DNA of 19,353 nt from CAZOKZ01 sp964580585 (GCA_964580585.1 CAZOKZ010000080.1:1-19353), one strand, 5' to 3'; shown: positions 5,583 to 14,726, numbered from the stretch's first letter. The notes: generated from the sequence alone by a model not told the origin. A program made the numbers and translations.

Positions 5583-6020
5583 ATGATCCAGATGGAATTG
5601 CGCGAAATTCAAATCAGTCACGTCACGCCGTATCATTTGGTGCTGCTGGAAGAAAAAGACGGCCCGCGATCGTTCCCGATTTACATCGGTCAGAACGAAG
5701 CCAAGGCGGCCGACGACGCGGTGTTTGGCCGCAAGGCCCCACGCCCGATGACGCACGACCTGATCCTGAACGTGATCGAAGGCATGGGCGCCGAGCTTGA
5801 AGGCATCATGGTCGATTCGCTCGAAAACGATACGTTCCACGGCAAGCTGCTGCTGCGCACGTTGGACGGCAAGCACATCAAAATCGACTCGCGCCCGTCG
5901 GACGCCATTGTGCTCGCGACAAAAACCGGCGCGCCGATCTTTGTCGCCGAGGAAGTCCTCGACGATGTTAACAGTCATGAGGAAGACGACGATAGCCAGG
6001 ACGAAGAGGAAGAGGAGTGA
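5583..6020 (+). CDS. DUF151 / bifunctional nuclease (BFN) family protein
   Basis: The 145-residue protein matches the BFN domain from its start: MELREIQISHV, then FPIYIGQNEA (31-40), RPMTHDLI (54-61) and DSRPSDAIVLA (102-112), ending in VAEEVLDD. Plant members have DNase and RNase activity, and bacterial ones are linked to redox or stress responses and often sit near housekeeping genes; the physiological role is poorly defined. A very acidic tail (132-145, mostly Asp/Glu) follows the domain. An open frame extends upstream to 5472, but the extra 37 residues look non-coding, and GGGAG lies about 10 nt before the ATG at 5583. An ATG at 5592 is the alternative. Confidence 0.88.
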   Translation: MIQMELREIQISHVTPYHLVLLEEKDGPRSFPIYIGQNEAKAADDAVFGRKAPRPMTHDLILNVIEGMGAELEGIMVDSLENDTFHGKLLLRTLDGKHIKIDSRPSDAIVLATKTGAPIFVAEEVLDDVNSHEEDDDSQDEEEEE

Positions 6021-6023
6021 AGG

Positions 6024-6194
6024 AAAGGATGAAGGATGAGGGATGAAATTGACAGGATTTACAGTGATGAACAGGATAGAAACGTTCACCGTAAATTTAC
6101 TCCATATCATGTAAATCCTGGTTATCCTGTCCTGAATTTAATCCGCGTTCTTTCCCCTTTCGCCTTTGTAATCTTCCTTCATCCTTCATCCTTT
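6024..6194. repeat. Intergenic element: GGATGA arms around CAGGAT repeats
   Basis: AAAGGATGAAGGATGA at 6024-6039 is repeated as an exact 16-bp inverted copy at 6179-6194. Inside, CAGGATTTAC (6053-6062) pairs with GTAAATCCTG (6111-6120), and ACAGGATA (6071-6078) pairs with TATCCTGT (6123-6130). The element therefore contains several CAGGAT units in both orientations. It starts 4 nt after the DUF151 stop and ends just before the next gene. Similar ACAGGATTwACAGGAT-type intergenic repeats occur in diverse bacteria (from memory). Function unknown. Confidence 0.6.
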
Positions 6195-6211
6195 GACTAG
6201 GACCGCCTTCT

Positions 6212-7903
6212 TTGATTTCGCTAAACGATATCCTTGCCGGTCGCGGGTTGGTTGCCGCGATTTTGTCTGCCGTGTTGCTGACGGTGTTCGCGTTTTCGGT
6301 CACGTTGGTGCCGATTCGCGCGGACAACGATTGTTGGTGGCACGTCAAGTCGGGCAAGATCATCGCCGAGGACGGACTGCCCACGCACGATGTGTTTTCT
6401 TACACCGCCGCCGATCACGAATGGCATAACCACGAATGGTTGACGCAATGGGCGATGTGGAAAATCTGGAGCGCAGGCGAACGCACGGCGCTCGGTGGTT
6501 GGCGCGCGGTGATTCTGGCGAAAGCCATCACGCTGTGGATTGGCTACCTGCTGCTGTGGTTTATCGCGGGGCGATTGTCGAGAAATTGGTGGCTGGCGCT
6601 GCTCATCGCCGCCGCCGCGCTCGGAATCGGGCGGCGTACATTTTATCCAAGACCACCCGTCGTGTCCAACGTGATGCTGGCGATTGAACTGCTTATCCTG
6701 ACAGGTGTGCACGAGCAGTGGTTTCGCCGCGCGTGGATTTGGGCACTCGTGCCGTTGTTTGCGTTATGGACCAACCTGCACGGTGCCTGGATGGCAGGCG
6801 CGGTGGTTCTGGTGGCATACATGGCCCAGGACACCTTCGCCGTTCTCCGTCCTCGCGTGCCGTTTATCCTGCCGTTCGACGATGCGCCTGCTCCCCTGCC
6901 GATCAAATGGTGGTTGGGACTTGGCGCGGCAACGTTTCTGGCAACGCTCGCCAACCCGAGCGGCTACCTGCTCTACCTGTTGCCCGGACGCGTTATGAGC
7001 GACCAACAACTGGTGGCCTCGCTTGGTGAATTGCAACCTCCCAAATGGGGGTTCGTGTACGACTTCGTTCTGGCAGCGATTGCGACGCTGGTTGTGGTAA
7101 ACGTGTTTCTTTTCAAAAAGAAACGCGCGGCCTTGCGATTCGCCGAAATGGCGATTTTCGCGTTCTTTCTCTGGCAAGCGATCAACCACGTCCGACATCT
7201 GCTGTTATTTGGTGTTTTGATGGTACCGCTGGCGGCGCGCGTGTGGTCGGAAGTGGCGGAAGGTTTGAAGCGGTTCTTCGCCAAGGGATTTCCAGACTCT
7301 GCCGCTCAACGTGCGGGAGCGGTTGTGTTGCTGCTTTCCGCCATGTGGATGCTGATGGTTTTGCGCAATTGGCCCGAGGGGATGAGTTATCCTCAACGCA
7401 ACGCCGAGTACCTGCGCATCGAGGAAGGATATTATCGCCAGGCGTTTCCCGCCGCCTTGTGCAATTTCGTTGAGCTGGTGGAATTCGACGGTCCGATGTA
7501 TAATGAAAATCACTATGCGGGATATTTAATCTGGCGGTTGTCACCTGAGAAACATCGCGTGTTCAGCGATTCGCGGTTCGACATTTTCGGTGGCACGATC
7601 TGGCGCCAGGAAAAACTCGTGGCCGTTGGGTACGAACCCGAAGACCCCAACGGCGAACTTGCTTGGCACGATGTTCTCTCACAGTGGAACGTCAATTGGG
7701 CCATTGTGCAGCCGGAATCGGGATTGGCCGAGCGAATGATTGAGCACCGGGACGAGTGGGCGAAAGTCGCCGATTGGTCCGGCTCGACTCAGCAACTCGC
7801 CGGTTATCAAATCTGGGTGCGACACACGCCGGAAAACGAAGAACTGATTGCACGCGCCCGGCGCATTTTCCAAGCCACGACGGGAGTCCGTCTTAAGGAT
7901 TGA
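6212..7903 (+). CDS. Polytopic membrane protein, GT-C-like
   Basis: The 563-residue protein has about ten hydrophobic segments in its first 380 residues, then a soluble C-terminal part. After the first membrane segment comes DNDCWWHVKSG (38-48), followed by LPTHDVFSYT and HEWLTQW (74-80). This Asp/Trp/His signature in the first extracytoplasmic loop resembles GT-C glycosyltransferases that use lipid-linked sugars. I know of no assigned function for this subfamily. The start is a TTG at 6212 with AGGA about 9 nt upstream; no better ATG lies nearby. The stop overlaps the start of the next gene (TTGA), and both products are membrane proteins, so they are probably co-translated and may work on the same envelope glycan. 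Confidence 0.68.
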   Translation: MISLNDILAGRGLVAAILSAVLLTVFAFSVTLVPIRADNDCWWHVKSGKIIAEDGLPTHDVFSYTAADHEWHNHEWLTQWAMWKIWSAGERTALGGWRAVILAKAITLWIGYLLLWFIAGRLSRNWWLALLIAAAALGIGRRTFYPRPPVVSNVMLAIELLILTGVHEQWFRRAWIWALVPLFALWTNLHGAWMAGAVVLVAYMAQDTFAVLRPRVPFILPFDDAPAPLPIKWWLGLGAATFLATLANPSGYLLYLLPGRVMSDQQLVASLGELQPPKWGFVYDFVLAAIATLVVVNVFLFKKKRAALRFAEMAIFAFFLWQAINHVRHLLLFGVLMVPLAARVWSEVAEGLKRFFAKGFPDSAAQRAGAVVLLLSAMWMLMVLRNWPEGMSYPQRNAEYLRIEEGYYRQAFPAALCNFVELVEFDGPMYNENHYAGYLIWRLSPEKHRVFSDSRFDIFGGTIWRQEKLVAVGYEPEDPNGELAWHDVLSQWNVNWAIVQPESGLAERMIEHRDEWAKVADWSGSTQQLAGYQIWVRHTPENEELIARARRIFQATTGVRLKD

Positions 7904-9294
7904 TAGCGAACGCTAAAAAATACGATCAGGCCAAGGCTTGGGTGGCACTCGCGATTGCCGTGGTGGCGTATCTGGCGCTCCAGGTCGTTCCATTGCTTGG
8001 AACGCGCCCGGACGGCACGCCCGTCAGCCACCAGAACGACTTCAAACATCTCTACATCGGCGCGCTGTTATTGTCCGAGGGCGAAAATCCCTACGACCCG
8101 GAAATGATGTTCGACATGCGCGACGCAATGGAGTCCGAAGACGTCCGTTTCACGCGTGGAATACTGCCATACGTGTACTTACCGTTTACAGGGCTGGTGC
8201 TCTGGCCACTCAGCAAGCTTTCCTTCGCATCCGCCGCTGTCAGTTGGATGATGATTAACCATATCTTGCTCTTTGTCGGATTGTTTTTTGCCGCCCGGGC
8301 GACGGGCTGGGCGTGGAATTGGAAAACCGTGGCATTGATTGCCGCCGCCGTGGTTTTCAACACCGCCATCCAGCGGCAAAATAATGCCGGTCAGTTGAAT
8401 ATGGTGTTGTTCGCCGGATCGGCGATGGTTTTCTATGGATTGGTAAAGGGCTGGAACCCACGGTTCGTGGCGGGAATTGCCGCGTTTCTCATGCTGTTCA
8501 AGCTTACACCCGGCATTTTTCTGATCTGGTTTCTGCTGACACGACGCTGGCATCATGCGGCAGCGATGGTCATCCTCGCTTCGATCCTGATGCTGATGGC
8601 CCTGCTGATGGCGGGTTGGAATACGCACATGGAGTTCCTGCCCGTTCTCGCCGACATGGGGTACGGAAAGTCCACATGGGCGGAATTCGGCCAGACCTTC
8701 TGGCGCGATCCATACAATCAGTCCATAAACTCGTTCTGGCATCATGTGCTGGTGCCCTGGAACGGTTTTTCGCCCTGGATCGCCGCCTCGCCGCGTGCCG
8801 CGAACTTGGCGACATGGGCATGTACGGCGGTTTCACTGGGCGTTTTCGGATGGAAGGCTTGGCGAGTCGCCCCGCCCAGCGCGTCGGAAAAACCGATGAC
8901 CGATCACGCCGAGTGGGCGACGTTCGGCCTTGCCGTGATGGTGTCGTTGCTCGCTCCGAGCATCATGTGGGATCATTATCTCGTTCAAGCGCTGGTTCCG
9001 TTGATCGTCCTGTGGCAACTTGGCAGCACAAAAACACAGCAACATGTATTACGCGGCGCGACGGTCGTCATTGCCGCGATTCTCTCGCTTGGAATCCAAT
9101 TCAGTGACAGCTTACTTTACGGCGGCGTACTGCCCATTCGAGGGCATTTGACGCTGCCGGGCGCCATGGGCTCGATGGCTCCAGTGTGGATGTCGCTGAA
9201 ATTGTGGCCGATGCTGGTACTGTTTGGATTGCTGGCATGGCAATCGAATCGCTCCAATCAATCGCAGGTACGCGAAGCGCGCGAAGAAGGTTAA
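7900..9294 (+). CDS. Glycosyltransferase family 87 / DUF2029-like membrane protein
   Basis: This is a 464-residue polytopic membrane protein. It has DFKHLYIGALLLSEGENPYDP (split here at 47-56 and 57-67), with the catalytic-type Asp at 47. It also has YLPFTGLVLWPL (93-104), GQLN (164-167), KLTPGIFLIW (201-210), NQSINSFWHH (273-282) and a late MWDHYLVQALVPL segment. This order is characteristic of the DUF2029/GT87 family, which includes polyprenyl-phosphate-mannose-dependent mannosyltransferases of the outer membrane side. The acceptor is unknown. The TTG start at 7900 overlaps the TGA of the preceding gene; AAGGA directly abuts it and GGGAG lies further upstream, so translational coupling is likely. 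About ten membrane helices are visible. Confidence 0.8.
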   Translation: MIANAKKYDQAKAWVALAIAVVAYLALQVVPLLGTRPDGTPVSHQNDFKHLYIGALLLSEGENPYDPEMMFDMRDAMESEDVRFTRGILPYVYLPFTGLVLWPLSKLSFASAAVSWMMINHILLFVGLFFAARATGWAWNWKTVALIAAAVVFNTAIQRQNNAGQLNMVLFAGSAMVFYGLVKGWNPRFVAGIAAFLMLFKLTPGIFLIWFLLTRRWHHAAAMVILASILMLMALLMAGWNTHMEFLPVLADMGYGKSTWAEFGQTFWRDPYNQSINSFWHHVLVPWNGFSPWIAASPRAANLATWACTAVSLGVFGWKAWRVAPPSASEKPMTDHAEWATFGLAVMVSLLAPSIMWDHYLVQALVPLIVLWQLGSTKTQQHVLRGATVVIAAILSLGIQFSDSLLYGGVLPIRGHLTLPGAMGSMAPVWMSLKLWPMLVLFGLLAWQSNRSNQSQVREAREEG

Positions 9295-9505
9295 TTCCTC
9301 CCACCGGCAAGCCTTGACTCCGGGCTCCGGGCATGGTCCTTTTGTGTCGGTTCAGCGGGCTGCAACCGCCCCTTTCGCTCCCGAAGGCAGCCCCCACACC
9401 TCCCGTTCGCAACATTCCGATGACCCAATTATTTGGCGCTGGCGATTTCGCAACAGCGGCCCCCATCGTCGCCTGCGCCATGGAATGATCTGGAGATCAA
9501 CCAGC

Positions 9506-10837
9506 ATGAGTACGACAACCAACGTCAGCGAGGACACTTCCAGCATGAGCGAGACCGTTTCGGCTTCGATTGAGGGCCAGAATATCGAGCTTCCTGTTCT
9601 CACGGGAACAGAGAACGAAAAAGCCATCGACATTTCCAAACTTCGTGCCCAAACCGGCTATATCACCTACGATGACGGCTTTAAGAACACTGGTTCTTGC
9701 CAGAGCGATATCACGTTCATCGACGGTGAAAAGGGCATCTTGCGTTATCGCGGCTATCCCATCGAGGAGTTGGCCGAGCATTCAACGTTTACCGAAGTTG
9801 CTTACTTGATTATTTTCGGAAAGCTTCCAACCAAAACGGAATTGGAAACTTTCCGCGCAGACATTGCTCATAACACACCCATCCATCACGACATGCGCCA
9901 TCACTTTGAAGGCTTCCCCGCGACAGCGCACCCGATGGCAATTCTTTCCGCGATGTTCAACGCAGTTTCCTGCTACACGCCGCATCTGACGGACGCCAAT
10001 TACAGCCCCGACACGTTTATGGAAGCCACCACACGACTTCTTGGCAAAACGGCCACCATTGCCGCTTACACGTACAAAAAAGCTGTCGGTCGTCCGTTCA
10101 CGTACTCGAACCCGCACCTCGGTTATTCGGAAAATTTCCTCCACATGATGTTTACCGAGCCGTACGCCGAGTACGAAATCAACGAAGATATCGCGCGCGC
10201 GCTCGACCTGATCCTGATCCTGCACGCCGATCACGAACAAAACTGTTCGACTTCGACCGTGCGGATGGTTTGTAGCTCGAAAGCCAACCTGTTTGCGTCG
10301 GTTTCCGCTGGGGTTTGTGCTTTGTGGGGCCCGCTGCACGGCGGAGCCAACACCGCTGTGCTTCAGCAACTTCAGCAAATCCACTCGTCAGGCATGACCG
10401 TCGATGATTGCATCCTGCGCGCCAAAGACAAGAACTCGGGCTTCCGGTTGATGGGCTTTGGACACCGTGTGTACAAGAACTTCGATCCGCGCGCCCGCAT
10501 TCTTAAAACATACGCCAACAAAATTCTCAGCAACCTGCATCGCCGCGACCCGTTGCTCGATATCGCGCGGGCACTCGAAGAGAAAGCGCTCGAAGACGAA
10601 TACTTTGTGGATCGTCAATTGTATCCGAACGTCGATTTCTACAGCGGCATCATTATGCGCGCCATTGGCATTCCATTGAATATGTTCACCGTGATGTTCG
10701 CCATGGGCCGTATGCCGGGTTGGATTGCCAACTGGAAGGAAGTCCGCGAAAATCCATCTTCGGTGATTTACCGTCCCCGCCAAGTGTATCAAGGCGCCAC
10801 CAAACGTCCTTACGTGCAATTGAACGACCGCGTTTGA
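9506..10837 (+). CDS. gltA: Citrate synthase (type II)
   Basis: The 443-residue enzyme condenses oxaloacetate and acetyl-CoA in the TCA cycle. The catalytic triad is visible as H278 in GPLHGGAN, H320 in GFGHRVYK and D377 in NVDFYSG. The N-terminal part (GYITYDDGFKNTGSCQSDIT, then GEKGILRYRGYPIEELAE) is the type II extension, and HADHEQNCSTSTVR (240-253) is conserved. The ATG at 9506 has GGAGA 9 nt upstream; an in-frame reading back to 9224 would overlap the preceding gene and carries no conserved sequence. The first 35 residues are poorly conserved, and M14 (9545) is an alternative start. A strong terminator follows. Confidence 0.96.
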   Translation: MSTTTNVSEDTSSMSETVSASIEGQNIELPVLTGTENEKAIDISKLRAQTGYITYDDGFKNTGSCQSDITFIDGEKGILRYRGYPIEELAEHSTFTEVAYLIIFGKLPTKTELETFRADIAHNTPIHHDMRHHFEGFPATAHPMAILSAMFNAVSCYTPHLTDANYSPDTFMEATTRLLGKTATIAAYTYKKAVGRPFTYSNPHLGYSENFLHMMFTEPYAEYEINEDIARALDLILILHADHEQNCSTSTVRMVCSSKANLFASVSAGVCALWGPLHGGANTAVLQQLQQIHSSGMTVDDCILRAKDKNSGFRLMGFGHRVYKNFDPRARILKTYANKILSNLHRRDPLLDIARALEEKALEDEYFVDRQLYPNVDFYSGIIMRAIGIPLNMFTVMFAMGRMPGWIANWKEVRENPSSVIYRPRQVYQGATKRPYVQLNDRV

Positions 10838-10864
10838 TCTTCACTGGTATATCTGAAAATAATC

Positions 10865-10902
10865 ATCGGCGGCTGGGGTTTCCCAGCCGCCGATTCCGTT
10901 TT
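10865..10902. terminator. Intrinsic terminator between convergent genes
   Basis: A perfect 13-bp GC-rich stem (ATCGGCGGCTGGG and its complement) with a GTTT loop lies 27 nt after the gltA stop and is followed by TTTT. On the other strand the same hairpin is followed by GATTATTTTC, so it may also end the convergent DUF3352-like gene. Confidence 0.85.
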
Positions 10903-10939
10903 ACAACATGGTGATTTGTCGGATCGATAACGCCAGACG

Positions 10940-12685
10940 TTACTGCATCACGATCGTCATCGTGCTCAGCGAGCCGTCCGGTTCGTTCACCGTCGTGCCG
11001 TAAAACGACCCGAGGCTCTTGAGAATCGAAATCCCCTGAAGCGCCAGCCCCAGGTCTTCCTGGCTTGCGCCGCCGCCCATGAATCCCATCGCCATGGGGA
11101 TGGTATCCGAGAGCAACACGCCAACCTTGTTGAAATTCACCGAAGCGAATTTGTTTACTTCGCTGGGGAACTGGTTTTTAACCATCAACCAGTCCTCGTT
11201 CATGTTCACGCCACCGGTTTGGGTGTTTTTCCGGTCCAGAGCGGATTTCACGGAATCCGTGTTTAACCCCAACAGCAATTGTCCGTCGGCTGTCTTTGCG
11301 TGTGTGAACGCCAACTGAACGGGAATCATCGGATTGTTCATCCCAAGCGAACGAATGGTAACCCCGCCATATTGCTCTTCGGTGGGTTTAACTTCCGTCG
11401 CATTCGGGTCCATCATTTTCGCCTGCTGGGTCAGCATGTCGGCCAGATTGCTTTCCAACGCGCGCAAGACATTATCGGCTTTCGTTTCGTCCCGAATGCC
11501 CAAAACAGCCAACGTATCGAATTGGATGTTCATCCCACCACCGAGTGAAAGTTTGTTCACGGCAAGGACCATTTCAGGGCCAAACGCCGGCAGGACATCG
11601 TTTTTGAAGGAAAGACCGGTTTGCTGTTCGACGGACTGACCGAACGCATCAAGCTGCTGAAGCCCCATCGCAGCACCAGGATTGGCGACAGCAGCTTCCT
11701 GTGCCGCCTGATAGAACAGGGGGCCGTCCAGACCGTTTACTGTCGTTCCAAACATCGCGCTGGAATCAACATAGTTCATCAAGTTCGACTGATCGACCGG
11801 AGCAATCGCCAACAGTTTTTTCATCGCAGGCGAAGGGGCCGGAATCTGGACAAACGAAGCAAGGTCCAATTGATTGGGAGTAAAGTTTGCCACGCCTACG
11901 AAAGATCCAGCGTTGAGATTTGCCGCAACGGCGCCCGCTTCGGGAACCATTTCGGTGAGGGCATTGACTTCCTGCCCATCGATGAAGAGCAAAATCTGGC
12001 CCGCATGATCGGAAACTTTGCTGTAATATTTTTGCAGTGTCGTGACGTCGTGAATGCGCTCACCACCGGTAGAAGTGATCGAATCCTTCAACACCGGGAT
12101 CGAAGAACTGGCCAGAAAAACGTCGCCCATCACACCAAAACTAAGGCTCTCCGACGGCAACGTGGTAATTCCAACCCCGGCGACTTCTTCCTTGTCGATT
12201 TTAATCGGCTGGGCGCCTTCGACCACGAGGTCCTCTGACTGCTTGCGGGCTTCTTTTTCGATGTAGGCAGCAAGAGCTTCCGCGTTTGCCGCCGAGTCGA
12301 ATTTCACGACCGCCAGCAAATTGGGCGGCGCCTGGGGGGAAGTGCGGACCAGATACAAATCGGCGCCCTTGACGGTTTTGCCCAGAAAATCGTTGGGATA
12401 CAGGCTGAAGCCCAGTTCCAGGATCGCCTTGTCCATGCTGAGGCGCAGTTGCTGAAGATCATGGTTGGCGCGAACCGAAGGTTGATCCAGAAACAGTTGA
12501 ATCTGAGAAAAGACGGGAGTTTTTTCCACCGCCTCCCACATGCCATTCGTATCGTTGACGCTGAGAATTGCTTTGATATCCGTTGGCATGCGCTCGGGCA
12601 CTGCCACTTTCTGGGCCTGTGCGGCAAAAGGGGTTAAGACCAATGTGCATGCCGCCAACGCCCAACCGTGAAACATCTTTTTCAT
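10940..12685 (-). CDS. Secreted DUF3352-like protein of unknown function
   Basis: The 581-residue protein starts with a clear signal peptide (MKKMFHGWALAACTLVLTPF, then AAQAQ, with probable cleavage after AQA). The mature part is a long alternating alpha/beta protein with no catalytic motif I recognise. The opening VPERMPTDIKAILSVND and the repeated pattern of two or more similar halves resemble DUF3352-type proteins, which have no established role. The ATG at 12685 is chosen because AGGAG lies 7 nt upstream; another ATG directly precedes it, and a longer frame starts at 12766 with unconserved sequence. It is transcribed alone and divergently from the dxr cluster. It is probably periplasmic or surface-exposed. 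Confidence 0.6.
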   Translation of the reverse strand: MKKMFHGWALAACTLVLTPFAAQAQKVAVPERMPTDIKAILSVNDTNGMWEAVEKTPVFSQIQLFLDQPSVRANHDLQQLRLSMDKAILELGFSLYPNDFLGKTVKGADLYLVRTSPQAPPNLLAVVKFDSAANAEALAAYIEKEARKQSEDLVVEGAQPIKIDKEEVAGVGITTLPSESLSFGVMGDVFLASSSIPVLKDSITSTGGERIHDVTTLQKYYSKVSDHAGQILLFIDGQEVNALTEMVPEAGAVAANLNAGSFVGVANFTPNQLDLASFVQIPAPSPAMKKLLAIAPVDQSNLMNYVDSSAMFGTTVNGLDGPLFYQAAQEAAVANPGAAMGLQQLDAFGQSVEQQTGLSFKNDVLPAFGPEMVLAVNKLSLGGGMNIQFDTLAVLGIRDETKADNVLRALESNLADMLTQQAKMMDPNATEVKPTEEQYGGVTIRSLGMNNPMIPVQLAFTHAKTADGQLLLGLNTDSVKSALDRKNTQTGGVNMNEDWLMVKNQFPSEVNKFASVNFNKVGVLLSDTIPMAMGFMGGGASQEDLGLALQGISILKSLGSFYGTTVNEPDGSLSTMTIVMQ

Positions 12686-12978
12686 CATTATTCTCCTGAA
12701 CTCATTCGGTACATGGATTATCCAGCCTTTGAAACGTACTACTCGTGAAACCGGCCATGTATTCAAAAATGCTGCTATTTCTTCGACAAGCAGGTACGAA
12801 AAAAGGTTTCTGAAAGAGCTTTTTTGTCCGACTAGTCCCCTGGCGGCAAGAAGGAAAGCGGATGGTGGGGGAATTTGGAGATGGCCTGGAACCTGCTATT
12901 TGTGAAATTATTCACAGAATCCGTCTCCATAGCGCCGGTCATTCTGAAAACTTCGGACTCAACGCGAAAGGCACGCTC
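12686..12978. promoter_or_regulatory. Divergent intergenic promoter region
   Basis: This 293-nt region separates the DUF3352-like gene (minus) from the membrane-protein/dxr/rseP run (plus), so it should hold promoters for both. Apart from the CRP-type palindrome at 12901-12916, it contains a run-flanked inverted repeat at about 12799-12827 (AAAAAAG and CTTTTTT arms). I found no promoter good enough to place. Confidence 0.4.
12901..12916. promoter_or_regulatory. CRP/FNR-type palindromic operator candidate
   Basis: The sequence is exactly TGTGA-N6-TCACA, the consensus recognised by the E. coli CRP protein, and the palindrome extends one base inward on each side (TGTGAA/TTCACA). It lies 62 nt upstream of the ATG at 12979 and 215 nt from the divergent gene. 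Relatives of CRP in other phyla use similar sites, but no such regulator is present in the window. Confidence 0.45.
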
Positions 12979-13428
12979 ATGAAACGACGCAGACATTACT
13001 CTCTGCTTTGCATGGTAGCGGGTTTGGCTTGGGGAGCAGCGATCACGCCCATCAATCATTGGGTACTGGATTTTCCACCGGTGGAATCGCTGCTTTTCAA
13101 TTTATCGGTTGGACCGTTCATTGGCTATATGGTGGATGAGTTTTCTGCTCGCTGGCACGAGCATTCCGTCTCAAAACGCATCGGACTGTCGCTGTTGATT
13201 TTATATATTGCCACGTCACTTTACGGAGCGCTTCTCGGAACAATGGGCGTGCTGGGTGGCGAGCGTGTCGGCGTGATCTTTTTCTACACGGTGATGGCTT
13301 TGATCACGCTGACGTTCTCGGGACAATTCATCCTTTACTGGCCGCTGGCGTATCTTACCTGCTTTTTATTGAGGACCAACGAAATCGAAGATTTGCCATC
13401 CTGGGAATTCTCCGATCCCCACGCTTGA
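12979..13428 (+). CDS. Small multi-pass membrane protein, unknown function
   Basis: The 149-residue protein has a basic N-terminus (MKRRRH) and about four to five hydrophobic segments (roughly 9-28, 36-52, 68-88, 97-113 and 115-131). There is a charged loop at 53-66 and a short acidic tail. No family is recognised. The ATG at 12979 is chosen because AAAGG lies 7 nt upstream and the membrane protein begins here; the frame is open back to 12862 but that part is not protein-like. It is first in a same-strand run with dxr (59-nt gap) and rseP, so a link to envelope biogenesis is possible but unproven. Confidence 0.65.
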   Translation: MKRRRHYSLLCMVAGLAWGAAITPINHWVLDFPPVESLLFNLSVGPFIGYMVDEFSARWHEHSVSKRIGLSLLILYIATSLYGALLGTMGVLGGERVGVIFFYTVMALITLTFSGQFILYWPLAYLTCFLLRTNEIEDLPSWEFSDPHA

Positions 13429-13487
13429 CTTGCCCGGCGGTCGTGATTCACAACTGCGCATCTTTCGAGGAATCGCCCGCCCACCCT

Positions 13488-14687
13488 ATGACGCAAAAAT
13501 CCCTGACGATTCTGGGCTCAACCGGCAGTATCGGCACCCAGTGCCTCGATGTGGTGCGCATGCACAGCGGGCTGCTGCGCGTCGAGGCCCTCGCCGCCGG
13601 TTCAAACCTCGATCTATTGCTCGAACAAATTGCGGAATTTCATCCGAAAGTCGTGCATCTGGCCGACGAAACGGGGCTCGAACGTCTCGAACGCGAGCTT
13701 GACGGTTCAGGTATTCGGATTCTGACGGGCTCGGACGGACTGATCGAAATCGCCTCGCAAACCGCTGCCGACCTGGTGGTCGTTGCAACAGTGGGCTGGA
13801 CAGGCGTTGAACCCACGCTTGCTGCCATTGAGCAATGCCGCGACATTGCGCTCGCGAATAAAGAAGTTCTGGTCTGCGCGGGCGAGTTGGTGATGAATGC
13901 CGCCCGCCGCACGGGCGTGACGATCTGGCCTATCGACAGCGAACACAACGCGATCATGCAATGTCTCGATGCGGGCAAAGCGAACGCTTCCGCCCCGATT
14001 CGTCGTCTGATCGTGACGTGCAGCGGCGGACCGTTTCGCCATGCGTCGCGCGAGGAAATCGACTCGGCCACGGTGGCGCGAACACTGGCGCATCCAACGT
14101 GGAACATGGGCCGAAAAATCACGGTGGATAGCGCGACGTTGATGAACAAGGGCTTCGAGGTGATCGAAGCACACCTGCTGTTTGGCGTGCCGCTCGAAAA
14201 AATCCAGGTCGTCATTCACCCTCAATCGATCATTCATTCGATGGTTGAATTCATCGATGGATCGATGATTGCGCAAATGGGCCTGACGGATATGCGCCTA
14301 CCCATCCAGAATGTGTTGACGCAGCCTCACCGGCGACCAACAACGCTCTCGCCACTGGACTTGGCCAAAGTCGGGCGGCTGGATTTTGCCGACCCGGATA
14401 CCGAAAAATTCCCCTGCCTGCGGATGGCGTACGATGCGGCGGCTCAAAGCGGAACGGTTCCGTGTGTTCTGAATGCCGCAAACGAAGTGGCTGTTTCCGC
14501 TCATCTTGACGATAAAATTCCCTGCGGAGCCATCGCGCGCGTGATCCGCGCCGTATTGGATCGTTGCGAAAACGTTCGGAATCCCGATCTGGACGATTTA
14601 CGCCGGGCCGACAATTGGGCGCGCGAACAGGCCCAAATGCTGCTTGCCGAATGGAACGGGCTAGCGCACCCTTCGCGCAACGCTTGA
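13488..14687 (+). CDS. dxr: 1-deoxy-D-xylulose 5-phosphate reductoisomerase
   Basis: The 399-residue enzyme performs the second step of the MEP isoprenoid pathway, converting DXP to MEP with NADPH. ILGSTGSIG (8-16) binds NADPH. The metal ligands are D150 and E152 in PIDSEHN, and E224 in MNKGFE. SGGPFR (179-184) binds phosphate, and HPTWNMG (202-208) forms the flexible lid, followed by the conserved HPQSIIHSMVEFIDGS. The ATG at 13488 matches the family start; a GAGGAA lies rather far (about 16 nt) upstream, so initiation may be helped by coupling to the previous gene. A TTG at 13425 is a less likely start. It is followed by rseP, a pairing seen in many bacteria (usually with uppS and cdsA, absent here). 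Confidence 0.96.
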   Translation: MTQKSLTILGSTGSIGTQCLDVVRMHSGLLRVEALAAGSNLDLLLEQIAEFHPKVVHLADETGLERLERELDGSGIRILTGSDGLIEIASQTAADLVVVATVGWTGVEPTLAAIEQCRDIALANKEVLVCAGELVMNAARRTGVTIWPIDSEHNAIMQCLDAGKANASAPIRRLIVTCSGGPFRHASREEIDSATVARTLAHPTWNMGRKITVDSATLMNKGFEVIEAHLLFGVPLEKIQVVIHPQSIIHSMVEFIDGSMIAQMGLTDMRLPIQNVLTQPHRRPTTLSPLDLAKVGRLDFADPDTEKFPCLRMAYDAAAQSGTVPCVLNAANEVAVSAHLDDKIPCGAIARVIRAVLDRCENVRNPDLDDLRRADNWAREQAQMLLAEWNGLAHPSRNA

Positions 14688-14726
14688 CAAAAATCCCCCC
14701 ACAAAAAGCTATCAAGAGGACTAATT

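Noticed and set aside
9224..9505. N-terminal extension of citrate synthase
   Set aside because: It overlaps the end of the GT87-like gene, is unlike citrate synthases, and a better ATG with a ribosome-binding site lies at 9506.
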